Shown here: positions 9,438 to 25,000 of the stretch, in pieces
Numbering within the stretch: position 1 is the first letter of the stretch
How the letters are laid out: each line of letters opens with the position of its first letter
NCBI RefSeq assembly: GCF_001273955.1
Contig: NZ_LIGI01000001.1
Span: 3,884,710 to 3,916,848, forward strand
Length of the DNA stretch: 32,139 bases
Source: Bacillus sp. FJAT-27245
GTDB taxonomy: Bacteria > Bacillota > Bacilli > Bacillales > Cytobacillaceae
Direction of reading: 5' to 3'
Translations under genes and position numbers: made by a program
The notes under the pieces: model-generated
What the model saw: only the letters and a program-made list of their open reading frames with translations
Told to the model about the DNA's origin: nothing
Databases searched by the model: none

Positions 9438-10052
9438 TTACGAAATGTCATTATTCATCCCTATCAATCCATTATTCTGCAAATAGCGGATGACCCTTCT
9501 TGCGCTATCCCCCACAGATGATTCGGAAGTATCAATTAATAGCTCCGGCGCGTTTGGGGCTTCATAAGGGGAATCAACTCCGGTGAACTCCCGGATTTCA
9601 CCCCTCCTCGCTTTTTTGTAAAGCCCCTTTACATCCCTCATCTCACACACCTCAAGTGGGCAGTCGACAAAAACTTCGATGAATTCACCCGGCTCGAACA
9701 GCTCCCTCACCCTATTCCGGTCTTCACGGAACGGCGATATGAAGGCGGTCAGCACAACCATGCCGCTGTCGACGAACAGCCTGGAAACTTCACCGATGCG
9801 CCTGATATTCTCGACTCGGTCCTCTTTGCTGAAGCCAAGCCCTTTGTTCAATCCGTGGCGGATGTTATCGCCATCAAGGACATAGCTTCTTACCCCCATG
9901 CTGTAAAGCTGGCGGTCTACTTCATTGGCAAGGGTTGATTTTCCCGAACCGGACAGCCCCGTGAACCAGAGGACAAAGCTTTTATGCCGATTCAACTTCT
10001 GGCGATCCGTTTTCGTGATGGATGACGGATGCCAGACGATATGCTCACTCAT
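9438..10052 (-). CDS. cysC: Adenylylsulfate (APS) kinase
   Basis: A 204-residue protein of normal CysC length. The Walker A loop GLSGSGKST is at residues 32-40, [16 protein letters not shown] follows, then [13 protein letters not shown] and the lid region [17 protein letters not shown]. It phosphorylates APS with ATP to give PAPS in the cytoplasm. It starts 8 bases inside the end of sat, which indicates translational coupling. It corresponds in position to B. subtilis yisZ. Together with sat and cysH it forms a sulfate-activation unit facing the sulfolactate genes, so its main job here may be to feed sulfite to ComA. Confidence 0.95.
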   Translation of the reverse strand: MSEHIVWHPSSITKTDRQKLNRHKSFVLWFTGLSGSGKSTLANEVDRQLYSMGVRSYVLDGDNIRHGLNKGLGFSKEDRVENIRRIGEVSRLFVDSGMVVLTAFISPFREDRNRVRELFEPGEFIEVFVDCPLEVCEMRDVKGLYKKARRGEIREFTGVDSPYEAPNAPELLIDTSESSVGDSARRVIRYLQNNGLIGMNNDIS

Positions 10053-13000
10053 TTTTACCCACCATCTCCTGGACTGAAAGCCGCTGCGTCTTCATGCCCT
10101 CAATCAATATGCCGGCTACCTCCGGGCGGCTGAATTCCGGCGGCGGCGCCTCCCCTTTTTGCAGCATGGCCCTAACCTTTGTCCCTGAAAGCGCGATGTG
10201 GTGTTTTTTATCATGGGGGCATGTCTTTACGGAAGCCATATTTCCGCAAACCTCACAGTAGAAGCTGTTTTCAAAAAATAAGGTTTGGATGCCAATTTCG
10301 CCCTTTTCAAAATTGGCGAAGATTTTTTGTGCATCGTATGTTCCATAATAATTCCCGACGCCGGCGTGGTCCCGCCCGACGATAAAATGGGTGCACCCGT
10401 AATTTTTCCGGATTAGCGCGTGAAAAATTGCCTCCCGCGGGCCGGCATAGCGCATTGCCGCCGGAAAAACCGATAACAGGACCCGGTCTTTCGGATAATA
10501 TTTTTCCAGAAGTGCCTTATAGCTCTTCATGCGAATATCGCCGGGAACATCGTCCGCCTTTGTCTCGCCGACGAGGGGATGCAGGAAAAGGGCATCGACT
10601 TGTTCAAGGGCGCACTTTTGGATGTATTCATGGGCCCTATGGACCGGATTTCTCGTCTGGAAGCCAACAACCGTCCTCCAGCCCCGTTTTCGGAATAGTT
10701 CCCTTGTCTCTTTCGGAGTACGGTTCTCTTCTTCGTATCGGTTCCACGGCCTCTTTACCATGGTAACAGGGCCGCCAAGATAGACCTCTCCCCGCTCGAA
10801 CAGCTTTTTTACACCCGGGTGGTCCTGTTCATCGGTCCTGTAAACAAGCCTCGCTTCCCTTCTTTTATCCGGAATGTATTTATCGGTGACATCCATGATG
10901 CCAAAGATGGTTCCTTCCCGTTCCAGGTTAATCGTGTCGCCAGGCTTAATCCTCGCAGCCACACTCTTTGTTACGGGAAGGGTAACGGGGATGCTCCAGA
11001 CAAGCCCATTTTCAAGGCGCATCCTTTCCACGACGGCGAGGTAATCGGTTTTCTCCATAAATCCGCCAAGCGGGCTATATGCCCCAATCGCAAGCATTTC
11101 AAGATCGCTTAGGGCCATCGCATCCAGCTCCACAGACAGATTCTTCTCATCCACCCAATAGTCTTCATCTAGCTTATTGACCAGGACTCCCCCGTGAGGT
11201 TCGATCATGTATTGTTCCTCCTTATCCTTTCAAGCAATCCGTTCACCAGCTGGAATAAAGCCGATTTTCCGGTAAGAACGGCCCTGCTCAGTCGCTCCCT
11301 CCCGCAAGATGGAGGCCGCATTCAGTCTTCCCGGTATTTGCCCATCTTCCCGCGCGCAAGTCGTCCCCCTCTTTCACCGGCTGGGTGCACGGTTGGCAGC
11401 CAATGCTCGGATAAAGCTTGTCATGGAGCGGGTTATACGGAAGGTTATTGAGGCTGATGTAATTCCAGGTATCCTCCCATTTCCAGTGGATGAGCGGACA
11501 GATTTTTATGTTTTTAAAGCGGTTATCCTTGTTGATATACTGGATGTTCTTCCTTGTCTCGGACTGTTCCCTCCGAAGACCCGAGATCCAGGCTTTCACC
11601 GTTCCCAGCTCCCTTGCCAGCGGCTCGACCTTCCTGATTTTGCAGCAAAGGTTCGGGTCGCATTTCCACAATTCCTTCCCGTATAGCGCCTCCTGCTCTG
11701 ACAGGGAGAGATCCGGTTCGACCATGTCCAGCCTGAAGCCCGGGTATTTTTCTTTTATTTTATCAATCAGCTCATACGTCTCAGCGAAGTGAAGGCCGGT
11801 ATCCAGGAAGAGGATTCCTGCTTCCTTATTTACTTTTGAAATCAGGTCGAGCATAACGATTCCCTCTGCGCCAAAACTGCACGCATAGACGATATCGTCC
11901 CCATATTCCCGGTACGCCCATTTCAGCACATCCATTGTATCGGTCAATTTCTCCAGCACACGGCCGGCACTACCTTCTTCCCATGTTTCGTAGGTCAGCA
12001 CATTCCCCATTTCCTTCCCCTCGATTCTAAAACCTTTCCAACTGTCAAAATAGGTTAAAACCTATGTACAAAATATTCATTTTTCCCTTAAAAGTTCGGA
12101 GGGTAAAAGCCTATTTCCGGAAGGATATGCGCCTATTTATTTTCTGGAGGCCAAATTTTACTTGAAAACACTATATAGGTTGAACTTAATAATTACACCC
12201 TTTAGTTTGGGGAGCTGGCTGATTGGAGCTCAGGCATGTAGACTCCTGCGGGATTGAGCGGCAAGGGGAGACCCCACAGGAGCAACGCGACGAGGAGGCT
12301 CCACTGACGCCCCGCGGAAAGCGAAATGCCCGGAGCGGAAATCAACCACCTCGTTACATTTGGAACCCAATTTTTATTTCAACCTATATAGTCACCTAAA
12401 AAAACAGGGATAAGGTACGCTTTCGGTTCCTGGGCATATACTTTTTGCAGAGTGTCTAGGCATTTTCTAAAAAACAGGAGCGCAAAAAATGAAAGCAACC
12501 ATTTATCAGGGCCATCGCCCACGGCTCCCACATGCGGACGTGAATATTGTCATTGATGTCGTGCGGGCGTTCACTGTCGCTCATTACGCCTTCCTCCGCG
12601 GAGCCAGGGAAATTATCCTTGCGGGAACTGAAGGCGAGGCCTTCCTTTTAAAAGAAAAAAATCCGGACTTTTTGCTCGCCGGCGAGGTACAGGGGCTTCC
12701 GATTGCAGGGTTTAATTTTGATAACTCCCCGGCAAGGATGGCCTGTGCAGATGTTGGTGGAAGCACGCTCGTCCAAAAAACAACGAACGGCGTCAAGGCC
12801 GCGCTGAATGCCCTTGATGCCGACGCTGTATTTGTAACAGGCTTTTCAAACGCACGCACGACAGCGGAATGTGTCCTTGAATTGTGGCCGCTAGGGTCAG
12901 TTGTGAATATTATCGCTTCCCATCCCGATGGGGACGATGACCTGGCATGCGCCGAGTATATAAAAGGGATACTCAACGGGAAGGAAACCATCTCCGCGGA

Positions 13001-16000
13001 AGCTGTTGCTGAAAGAATCAGGCGCTCCGTACCTGCTAGGAAATTTTTTGACCCATCCCGGCCTGAGTTTCAGGCGGAGGATATTGCTTTTTGCACAAGG
13101 GAATTGGCTGGCGGGTTTGTGATGCATGTGGATTGCACCAGGAAATTCCCGACGATTGTGAGGGTGAATAACGATGAATTATACAGGATTGGACCTTCCG
13201 GAAAGAGAAGCGAAGCCGAGGTTTAAAGGGGTAACCGTCCTGATCGACAACGGCGTCCCTGAAGGCTTTTTTGCCGATACGATTAAAAGCGCCTCCCCCT
13301 ATGTCGATTTTGTTAAGTTCGGCTGGGGGACTTCCATTGTTTCACCCGGCCTTCCAAACAAGATTTCGATTTTACAGGAGCATAAAGTCGGCTACTTTTT
13401 CGGAGGGACTCTTTTTGAAAAATTCCTCAGCCAGAACAAGCTGGACGATTACTATGATTATTGCAAACGGTTCTGTTGCATGCACATTGAAATCTCTAAC
13501 GGGACCTTGCCGATGACGAACAAGGAGAAAGCCCGGCACATCACCAATTTTTCGAAGGAGTTCACCGTCTTCAGTGAAGTCGGGAACAAGGACAGCAGCG
13601 TAACCGCATCTCCTTCCGAATGGCTGGAATTCATCGAGGAAGACCTTGAGGCAGGCGCGGCCAAAGTCATTACCGAGGCGAGGGAAAGCGGCACAAGCGG
13701 CATCTGCCAGGCTAACGGAGACATGCGCTTCGATATCGTCAACGACATCCTCGCGTCCGGCATCCCGCTTGACCGGATCCTGTTTGAAGCGCCGACGAAG
13801 AAAATGCAAACCGAGTTTATCAGGCTTGCGGGCCCGAATGCGAACCTTGCGAATATCCCGTTCAGCGATGCAATCGCACTTGAAACGCTCCGGCTCGGCT
13901 TGCGGTCCGATACATTTTTCCTTTTCGAGGAGGCTGTAAAATGAGGGAAACGAACAAAGTGTTCCACCTTGCAATTCCGTGCAAGGATCTTGATGAGACA
14001 GTGGACTTTTACGAAAAGCTCGGCTGCCGGCTTGCGCGCCGGTACCATGACCGGGTGACCTTCGACTTTTTCGGCGACCAGGTTGTTTGCCATTTGAACC
14101 CGGATAAGATTGACCCTGCCCCGAAAATGTACCCAAGGCACTTCGGAGTCACTTTCCTCGACAGGGAGGAATTCGACCAGGCGCTTGAGCATGCGACAAC
14201 ACACGAACTGCCGTTTTTCCAAGAGCTGATGGTCCGGTTCCCCGGAAAAAAAGAGGAGCATGTTACGTTCTTTTTGATTGACCCGGCGAACAACCTGCTT
14301 GAATTCAAGTATTATCATGATGAAGGGATGGTTTATTAATTCGGTTTAAGGATTGCGGTTGTGATTGTCGGTTTGTAAATAGGGTTTTGGGTTTATGAAC
14401 CGTGTTTGGGAATTATGAACCGATTTCTCGTTTTATGAACGAGCCTCAAAGATTTATGAACCGGAATCGATGTTTTATGAACCGAACCGGGTCCCTGAAT
14501 TTATGAACCGATACGATTTCTAGTTATATATGGTCCGCTATCCCTTGCCTGGGAAAGCGGACTTTTTCTGTTTCACCCTGCCAGCCAGTTAACCATGGAA
14601 TAAAACGATGCCCGCAATAGAACTCTATAAAGAAGACGTTTGAAAGAAGGTCCGGCATGAAGAAGAATAAGAAAGATTTCGTGAACAAAACACTGCTCGT
14701 CTGGAAAATGGCGATAGCGTCGGCGATAGCGTGGGAGCTCGCCAAATTGGCTGGCTCGGACCATCCCTATCTCGCGCCACTTTCGGTTATTTTGTGCCTG
14801 CAGACGACTATCTACAAATCAATCAGGTTCTCGTTCCACCGAATTGCCGGAACGGTGGTTGGCGTTCTGATGGTTTCGTGGTTTGTCAGCCACCTTCCCA
14901 TGAATGGCTGGTCCCTAGGCCTGTTGCTTTTGGCCGGGACGTTTGCCGTCAAATGGCTGAGGATGGACGAGACCGCAATCCACCAGGTTGCGCTCACCAT
15001 TCTGCTGCTCTTTTCCTTTGAACGAAAGTCCGGTGATTATGGTTTTGACCGTGTTGTGGATACCATCATTGGCGCGGTTGTCGCGGTTATTGTCCATATG
15101 ATTCTCTTTCCGCCCGATTTTACAAAGGATGCCGAGGCAGCAATCAAAAAGGCAAGCCACAAACTGTCAGTCCTCCTAGGGGAAATGGCCAATTGGGTCC
15201 ATTCGGAATGGGGGTTCGACAAGCAGACGGAAATGGAAAACCGGCGCAAGGACTTGTTGGACGATCTCCATACGGTGAAGGACACCCTTAACATCGCATC
15301 GAGGAGCCTAAAGTTCAATCCTCTTGGAAAAAAACACAAAGATACGCTTTCCAGCTATAAAACAAGGCTTCACATACTCGAAAATGGATTTGAATATGCT
15401 TCAGCAGTCATCGGCACCCTTACAGAATGGGAAAAAGCTGGCCAGCTTTCCCCCGCGGACAAAACTATGTTAAGGACAGATTTGCAGATTTTAAAGGACT
15501 TTTTCCTAGAAACAGGTGCCCCGGGCTTCAATCAGGAAAGGCGCGACGCCGTAATTGGCCTGATTCAATCAAACATTGCCCTTCCACAAAGCCAAAGTGA
15601 TGAGATGTACCGAAACACCTTCTGTCTTGAAACACGGAGGCTGCTAAATCAGTTGCATTAAGTATCCCTCGCCTGCCGGGCCTGGGATATTTTTTTATTC
15701 GGGGGAATATCCATATAGAGATGAAAATTGGCAGGAAAGCGGTGAAAACCGTGGAAACGATGAATCAACTGCTCGATACAATTTCCCTCTCACCCAAAAA
15801 GCCGATGGTGCTCGCGACCATTATTCATGTGGAGGGCTCCGCCTACAGGAAGGAAGGGGCGTCGATACTGATACTCCGGGACAAATCCAGGCTTGGGCTT
15901 CTCTCGGCGGGCTGCCTCGAGGAGGATATAACAGAGAGGGCGACGGAAGTTTTCACTACAGGGAACCCAAGCGTTGTCCACTTTGATATGGCAAATGAGG

Positions 16001-19000
16001 ATGATTTAGCGTGGGGGCGGGGAGCGGGCTGCAACGGAAGGTTGACTATCCTTTTGGAGCCCGTCAATGACAAGCTGCTTTCGGGCCTTCTTTTTGCAAA
16101 AAAAGCGCTTGATTCCAATAAGGCAGTCACACGGGTCGTCAGGTTTACTCCGGATATGAAACTTGCCGATGGACGATTTTTTCCCGCGGAAAAATCCTCG
16201 ACAGGAAGCGAAGTGATAAAATCTTCGCAGCTGCCAACAGGGCTTCATCCCGACGCCAAAAATGGCGGATTCCTGTTTGTCCATCAACTGAAGCCAAGGC
16301 CCCGCCTTTTTGTTTTTGGCGCGGGTGATGATGCCATGCCGGTTGTTTCCCTCGCCTCCCAAACAGGCTTTGATGTCACTGTAATCGATTGGCGGCCGGC
16401 TTTTGGGTCTATTGAGAGGTTCCCGGAGGCAAATATGCTTTTAAGCGACTCTCTTGAAAAAATATTCATGGGCCTTTCGTTTTCAGCTGCGGATTTGGCG
16501 GTTGTCATGACGCATCACTTTGATAGAGATCAACTAATTTTGGACAGTTTGCTTGAGTCCGGGCCGCTATTTTACCTGGGAGTTCTCGGTCCGAGGGAGC
16601 GGACGGAACGGCTGCTTCGGGGAACTCCCATACCCGAATTTCTCCATTCCCCTGTTGGCCTGGCCATTGGTGCTCAAGGCCCTCAGGAAATAGCCGTCAG
16701 CATCGTTGCCGAGATAATCAAGAAAATTCGCAGAGACAAAGAGCCGGCCTTATGAGAATTGCCGGCCTTTATCTTGCGGCAGGCAGCAGCAGACGCATGG
16801 GAACGGATAAGCGGAAGCTGACTTTTGGCGGAGTTCCGCTCGGAAGCATTGCCCTCAAGCAGGCCCTTCTTTCAAAACTGGATCATGTATTTGTCGTAAC
16901 AAAGCAAGGGGATCACCTTGATTGGCTTCCGGATTCGTTTTTTGAATCCCGGATCTATCGAAAGTGGACCCGGTTGGAATGCGCCGATGCGGAAAAAGGG
17001 CAGGGATACTCTCTGAAGATTGGCGTCAAAAAAGCCGCGGAATCGGGAGCGGATGCAGGAATGGTCCTCCTTGCTGACCAGCCTTTTGTTACGTTTAAGG
17101 TAATTGATACACTAATCGATTATTTTAGTAAGACCCCTACTGATTTTGTCGGAGCATCGGGGCCAAGGGGCAATCCGATGCCGCCAATCTTGCTTTCAAA
17201 TAAGTGTTTTTCCTTATTTGAACATCTTGATGGTGACCACGGGCTTCGGAAACTAATCCGGGGTGAGTCAAAGGCATCCGTGCGGGCAATCGATTTCAGG
17301 CAGCCCCGGCTTTTTTACGATGTCGATACAATGGATGAATATAAAGCATTGGCAAGTCTGCTCAAGGAAAGGAACACTTAATGCGTTCCAGAACAAATCA
17401 AAGGTTTGCTTTTAATGTCCTGAAACTTGGCCGAATACCATTGTTTATGGTCGAACTAAAACATCCCCGACTGCCGGGGCAAATAGATTGCGAGGTGGTT
17501 CGATTGGAGTATATCGGGAAAAGCATCATCCGAAAGGAAGCTTTTGATAAAGTAACTGGCAGGGCGAAGTATACGAATGATTTCCAGGAAACGGGCACAC
17601 TTCATGCCAGGATGCTGGTCAGCCCCTACGCCCATGCGAATATTGTAAGCATGGACTTTTCCGATGCCTGGAATGTCCCCGGAGTGAAAGCAATTCTCGG
17701 AAATCAGTCATTTCCGCTGGTCGGCGAGGAAATCAAGGACAGGTCGCCCATCGCCTACAAAAGGGTCCGGTATCACGGTGAGCCAGTTGCGGTAGTTGTG
17801 GCGGAAACGCCGGTTATCGCAAAGCAGGCGGTTGACCGGATCAAGGTGTCCTATGAGGCACTTCCTGTCGTAAATTCACCGCGGCAGGCTTTTCAAAAGG
17901 ATGCACCTCTTGTCCATGAGCAGCTTGGCAATTATGAAAAGCCAGGAGGTGTGTATCCAATCCCAGGTACAAATGTTGCCAATTTGGATAAAATCAGGAA
18001 AGGCGATATCGAGAAAGGGTTCCGGGAAAGCGAGGTTGTTGCGGAGTTCCAAATTGACTTTAATCCCTCTGACCACGTCGCAATGGAAACAAGGGCATCA
18101 ATTGCTGAAATTTTACCTGACGGCCATATTAAAATTACGACCTCCTCCCAGGCTCCGTTCGCGATAAAAAAATTATTCAAATGGTATTTCGGTATTGATC
18201 CTGGCAGAGTTATCGTCTATACGCCCCTTGTAGGTGGGGCGTACGGCGGCAAGGCGGCCATCCAGCTCGAGGTCATTGCGTACCTCGCTTCAAAAGCGGT
18301 TGGCGGCCGTCCGGTCAAGCTGTTCAATTCACGGGAGGAGGACATCATCACATCCCCCTGCCATATTGGCCTGGACGCAACTGTAAAGCTCGGTGCGACA
18401 AAGGACGGCATGCTGAAGGCGGCGGAAATCGTGTTTCTATGGGATGGCGGTGCCTACTCGGATAAATCGGTGGATATAAGCCGCGCCGGAGCGGTTGACT
18501 GCACCGGCCCCTATGATATTGAACATATTTACTGCGATTCGTATTGCATGTACACGAATCATCCCTATGCCAGCGCATTCAGAGGCTACAGCCATTCCGA
18601 AGTCCACTTTGCCTTCGAGCGGACGATGGATGTGCTCGCCGAAAAACTTTCGATGGACCCGCTGGAGCTACGGCGAAAAAACTCAATCATGCCAGGTGAT
18701 ATGACGCCGACCCAGGTCGTGCTGAACCGGAGTACCGTCGGCAACCTCCCGAAATGCATAGACAGGCTAAAGGAACTGATGAACTGGGACGCAGAGCCGA
18801 AAATTCATAAAGATGGCCGGTTGATCCGGGCAAAAGGAATCGCTTGCGTCTGGAAGACCTCTACCTTTGATACGGATGCGACCTCTGGCGCGATTTTAAC
18901 GTTCAACCCGGACGGCAGCATTAACCTCATGTCGGGCGTCGTCGAACTTGGCACCGGAACGAAAACGGTCCTTGCGCAAATTTTAGCGGAACGGCTGAAA

Positions 19001-22000
19001 ATGGACATAAATAGAATCCACGTGAAAATGCCTGTCGATACGCAAACGACTCCCGAGCACTGGAAGACAGTCGGCAGCCGTGGAACGTTGATGGGTGGGC
19101 GGGCGGTTCTCGCGGCCGCAGAGGATGCAATCCGCCAGCTTAAGGAGCTTGCCTCCTGTGTTATGCATGTTACCCCCGATGATCTTGAGGTTGCGCATGA
19201 AAAGGTTTATTACATTGATGATCCAACTCTAAGCCTTGATGTAAAGGACTTGGCCTACGGATACAAATTCCCCAATGGCGAAACGATTGGCGGCCAAATC
19301 CTTGCCACCGGGATTTATACACAGAACCGGATTACAAAGCTCGATCCCCAGACTGGAAAAGGGAGGCCGGGTCCCGAATGGACTGTAGGCGCTGAAGGAA
19401 TTGAACTAGAACTGGATACAAGGGATTTTACGTATCGGATTTTAAAAGCTTATGCGGTTCTGGATATCGGGAAAGTTTTAAACGAGAAAGCTCTTCTTGG
19501 CCAAGTGATGGGAGCGATGAGCATGGGGATCGCCTTTGGGGGAAGGGAAACATTTGTATTCGATCAAAACGGGAGAATCCTAAACCCTCAACTGAGGACA
19601 TACAGGCCGCTTCATTATGGAGAACAGCCCGAATACATCGTCGACTTTGTAGAAACTCCCCACCTGGCCGGTCCCTACGGTTCAAGGGGCGCCGGTGAGC
19701 ACGGCTTGATTGGCATGCCTGCTGCCCTCGGAAATTGCCTGTCGGCTGCATTAGGCGTCCAGTTAAACCACCTTCCCCTTATTCCGGAACAACTATGGCG
19801 GGCATCGAGGGGGATGAAAAATGCTACCGTTTAACTTCCGGTATTTCAAACCGAAAACAGCCCAGGATGCCGTCCGTCTTTATCAGGGAGCCAAAAACCA
19901 GCAGGAAGCCCCTTATTATTTTTCAGGCGGTACCGAACTAGTCACACTTGGACGGATTGGCCTAGATTATGCGGATATTGTAATTGATCTGAAAGCGATA
20001 CCTGGGTATGAAGATATTTTTTCCCATGAAAAGTATTTGGTGATAGGAGCAGGCGTGACACTTACTTCTATCGAAGAGGACAATCTTTTTCCCCTCCTTA
20101 GCAAGACGGTGAGTGAAATCGCCGACCGGACTTCCCGGAATAAAATCACGATTGGCGGGAATGTATGCGGGAAAATCTTTTACCGGGAAGCCGTGCTGCC
20201 TTTGCTGCTCGCCGACTCCGTAATTGGGATTATGGACGAAACTGGGCTTGCATATAGGCCATTAAACACCATATTCAATCGTACAATCCAATTGCAGGAT
20301 GGACAATTCGTGTTCACGATTTTAATAGAAAAAGAGTATTTAAACCTTCCATACTACACAAAAAAAAGACGGAAGCAGTGGAACACCGGTTACCCGCTCG
20401 TGACAATCGCAGCCATAAAAAAGGGCGAGGAAATTCGGATGGCGTTCAGCGGGGTCTGCCCCTTCCCGTTCCGGTCTGCGGAAATCGAAGAGGCTATGAA
20501 TGAGAAAGCGCTTTCTCCCGAAGAAAGAGCGGACAGGGCCTTGGGCAGCCTTCCCTCCCCCATTCTGGACGATGTTGAGGGCTCGAAGGAATTTCGCCTT
20601 TACGTGTTGAAAAATATGATTGCGGATGCCATCCGTGACCTGGAGGGTGAAAATATTGGCCAATGATCCGAGGGTCCACGTCCATCTTGCCATCAATTCC
20701 GAAACAGAAGTTGTTACGATCCGTCCGGCCGATACATTGCTGTATGTTATCCGTGTAAGGCTTGGGCTAACCGGGTCGAAGCCCGGCTGCCTGAATGGGG
20801 ATTGTGGCGCATGCACCGTACTGGTTGGCGGCACACCACAGAAATCATGCCTCATGCTTGCCCTCGAGGGTGAAGGAAAGGAAATTACGACGGTTGAAGG
20901 CCTTAAAGATACTCCTATTCAGCGGGCATTCGTCGAGAAATTCGCCTTCCAGTGCGGCTACTGCACATCCGGCTTTCTGATGAATTGCCATGCGCTTGTC
21001 CAGAAGGCACCAGATGCTGACGAAAAGGTGCTCGAAGATTGGCTGGAGTCCAATATTTGCCGGTGTACCGGGTATAAGGAGATTAGGGAAGCCGTGCTTA
21101 TGGCTATAGAAGAAACGAAGGATAAATAAAAGCTTTTCTCCTAAAATGAAATACGTTAAAGTGGCCAAGAGTTCCTCACTCATGGCTTTTTCTATTTTAC
21201 TGGAGGTACTTTGGTCCCTAAACTTCCAAATATCAGATGGCCATTTTATAATACTAGTAACATACTTATGGAGGACTGAAAATGACCATTGAGGTAAACT
21301 ACGAAGAAACCGCGGATAAACAAGTACATATGTTTTTTTCTCCCGTTGTGGAAGGGATGATTCTCCTTTGTGCATTGTTATTAAGGAACAAAAAGAATTT
21401 TCACTACATAGATTACCAATCAGTTGAAAAAGAGCTTCCTGAACAATCGAGAGTATTTATTGAAAAGTGGCGCGGCTATTCTACTGATGATTTATTAGGC
21501 TGCCTCGAGCTACTTTTAAAAGTACCGCAATTTCAAGATGAAAAAGATTTTTGCACCGGCATTTCGGCCTTATCCGATATTGATTTTGTCCAGAGCTTTT
21601 TAGGAGGAGAAATTCCAAGGGATTTAACTGAAAAGCTCCTAATTGCACCAGATGGCATTGAATCCATAGAAGAGCGTTATGAGTGGAGCACCCCTGAAAA
21701 ACGGCAATTCATTAAATTGTTTTTGCTCGAACTCCCTTCATTTCGCAAGGATTTCCTTAATTTATTCCTTCACATCGTTCAAAGCGGCCATTTCCAAAAG
21801 TTGATTAAGACAAAACAAGCAGACATTGATCAATCATTACTGGAATTAGGAAAGTTAAACATGAAACCACTCGGCCTTTCACAATACGTAATGGGAAAAA
21901 CGTTCAAGCGCACAAGCGATTATAAGCTCTATTATTTTTTCCCAAGCTACAGTTTTTCTCCATTTAAAATGCGTGTCTTTAATCATGCGGTTTGTATTGT

Positions 22001-25000
22001 GATATTCGGCTGCGCCCAACCACTGAATGATGACAGGGAAAAAAGCAGAGAATTGTCCAAAATCCTAAAAGTTCTATCGGACCCAAACAGACTTCTCATA
22101 TTAAGAATGTTATGCGTAAAAAAGGAATATGGCGCAAGATTGGCGGAGTATGTCGGGGTCACAACGGCGACTGTTTCACATCATCTGGACCAGCTAAAAA
22201 AGGCCAATTTGATCAAGGAAGAAAAAATCGGGGCAATTAAATATTTTTCCGCGAATCCGGTTCAACTGGAGAAATTCAAATTAGTACTTCAGGAATTCAC
22301 GAATGCTGAATCATGATTAAAAGAGCGACAAAATATGTCGTTCTTTTTTTATTGCAAAAATTTAGAATTATAATACAATCATAATATAAGATATACATCT
22401 AATATAGGGGTGACAAGGTGAATACTACCATTATTCATGTAAAAAATGTTAAACGGACGTATGTGACAGAGCAGGGATTTATCAAAAAGAGGAAGAAAAC
22501 GACTGAAGCTCTTAAGGGAATTTCATTTGAAGTACAAAAAGGAGAGGTCTTTGGTTTGCTTGGCCCCAATGGAGCTGGCAAGACGACAATGATTAAAATT
22601 TTGACGACTATGCTCATTCCGACGGAAGGTCAAGCCACCATCCTTGGTTTGGATGTTGAAACGGAAAACAACAAATTGAGGCCCGAAATCAATTTCATTC
22701 TTGGCGGGGAGCGAAATTTATACTGGCGGTTATCAGCCTATGATAATCTCACCTACTTTGCTGACCTGTATAAAATCCCAAGGATCGTCCAGAAGGAACG
22801 AATCCCTGAATTGCTGCAACTGGTAGGGCTTGAGAATGTGTCCAACCAGCGGGTTGAAACTTTCTCAAAAGGGATGAAGCAGCGGCTGCAAATTGCACGT
22901 GGGTTGATAAATGACCCAAAAATCCTTTTTTTAGATGAGCCTTCCATCGGCCTGGATCCGATAAGTGCCAGAAACCTGCGGCAAATCATCCGGCAGCTAA
23001 ACGAAAAAGGAACAACCATTGTACTGACAACCCATTACATGCAGGAAGCAGATGAGCTTTGCGACCGCATTGCATTTATTAATCGAGGGGAACTTATCGC
23101 AATAGACACACCCGATAATTTGAAGAAGATGGTGGGGCAGCTTTCAGTCGTCCAATTTGATTGTACAAATGGGCTGAAAGCAAAATCCCTGCTAAGCAAA
23201 CATGCCAGCTTTCACCATTTGGAAGAAACCACAAATGATTACTATTCGACTGTCCGTGTCCAAACCAGTGATCCGCAAAAAGTCATTTCCCTTCTTTATA
23301 GCGGGTTGGGTGAAAGCGGTGTTCAAAACATTTCGATTACGGAACCTTCCCTGGAAGATGTTTATTTGCATTTGATCGGAGGATTAAAAGATGAACAGCA
23401 TTCTTCACCCATTATGGCAAACAGCTAATCTGCAAATGAGGCTTTCAATCGCACGTCCAATGTTCCAATTCATCATTTGGATTTCCCCACTTTTTTACGC
23501 GACACTAAGCTACTTTATTTACGGTAAAGTTCCAAATGAGACACTCGTGCAGTATGTGTTGCTTGGTTCCGGCTTTATGGCCCTGTGGTCGTCAATTGTC
23601 TATTCTTCCGCGAGCGATATTAACCGGGAACGATTTTACGGAACATTGGAAAACATTTTCGTCGCCCCTACCCCCTTTTCAATTATCCTTCTCGGCAAAA
23701 TTGTCGGGAATACAATCTGGGGAATTATCGCCATGGGGTTGTCGGTACTCTATTTAGTTGTGATTTTCCGTGTTCAGGTTGTGATTGCCCATCCCCTGCT
23801 GTTTTTGCTGGCGCTCCTGCTTGTGGTATTTACGTTGATCATCTTTTCATTCTTTATGGCGCTGTTTTTCACTTTATCCCGCCAGGCGGAGGCATTAATG
23901 AACTTCCTTGAATACCCGATTTATTTTATTTGCGGGTTTTTATTCCCGATTTCCATTTTGCCGAATTGGATTCAGCCGCTTTCGTATCTACTGCCCCCTA
24001 CATGGGCAATTGCATTATTGCGGGAGACACTCACTGCCACTGACACTTCTGCCATTCTCAAAACAATGGGCATTTTAGTATTATTGTCTCTTGTGTATGG
24101 ATTGATCGCATGGTCATGCTATAAAGCTGTCGAGCGAAAAGCAAGGATTGACGGAAAGTTGGGGGTGTATTAATCATGGAACCATTTCAGCGTTTTCTGC
24201 GGCATAGTTTATTATCCTACCGGGCATTATTTGGGTGGCTGAATCCGAAGGTGTATTTACTTGTCATGGTATGCATGCCGCTCAGCCAATTGCTGTTTTT
24301 TTCCTTCTTGGTGAGGCACGTTTATAATGGCGTGGACCTAGCCGGCTATATTGGCGCAAACGCCTTACTTTTGTGCGTAATGAATTCGGTGTTTGGAATC
24401 ACATCCGTCATTACCTCAGACCGGAGCATGGGCACGCTCCAGCTAGTTATGGCTGCACCGGCGAACAAGCCTGCGATGTTTTTGGCCCGTTCTTTGGCGC
24501 ACGTGGCAAACGGGATGTTTACCGCATTTATCGGTTTATTATTTGGAATTTTACTTTTTGACATATCCATTACTTTTGAAGCGGCGGGTGCCCTTGCGCT
24601 CGTATGGGCTGTTTCGATTTTCTCTGCTTGCGGCCTTGGGTTAATCATCGGAAGCTTTTGTTTATGGACGCCTTCCATGCACCTGCTGACCAACTTATTA
24701 GCCAGCATCCTGCTTCTATTAAGCGGGGCTAACTATCCTCAAGCGAGCATGCCCCACGCACTGCAATTCATAGCAAACTTCATTCCCTTAACAAGAGGGG
24801 TCAAGCTGACAAAGGAGATTATGAATGAAGGAAACTTTGATCGAGTCCCTGTCTATGCCGGGCAGGAGTTTTTATTGGGAATCGTTTTTTTCATTATTTG
24901 CCTCGGTTGTATCCGTTTTGCTGCTTACCAGGCAAGAGTCAAGGGAACGATGGATTTAAGTTAAAATTAACTTTTGATCGATAAGGCCGCCAGCAGACGT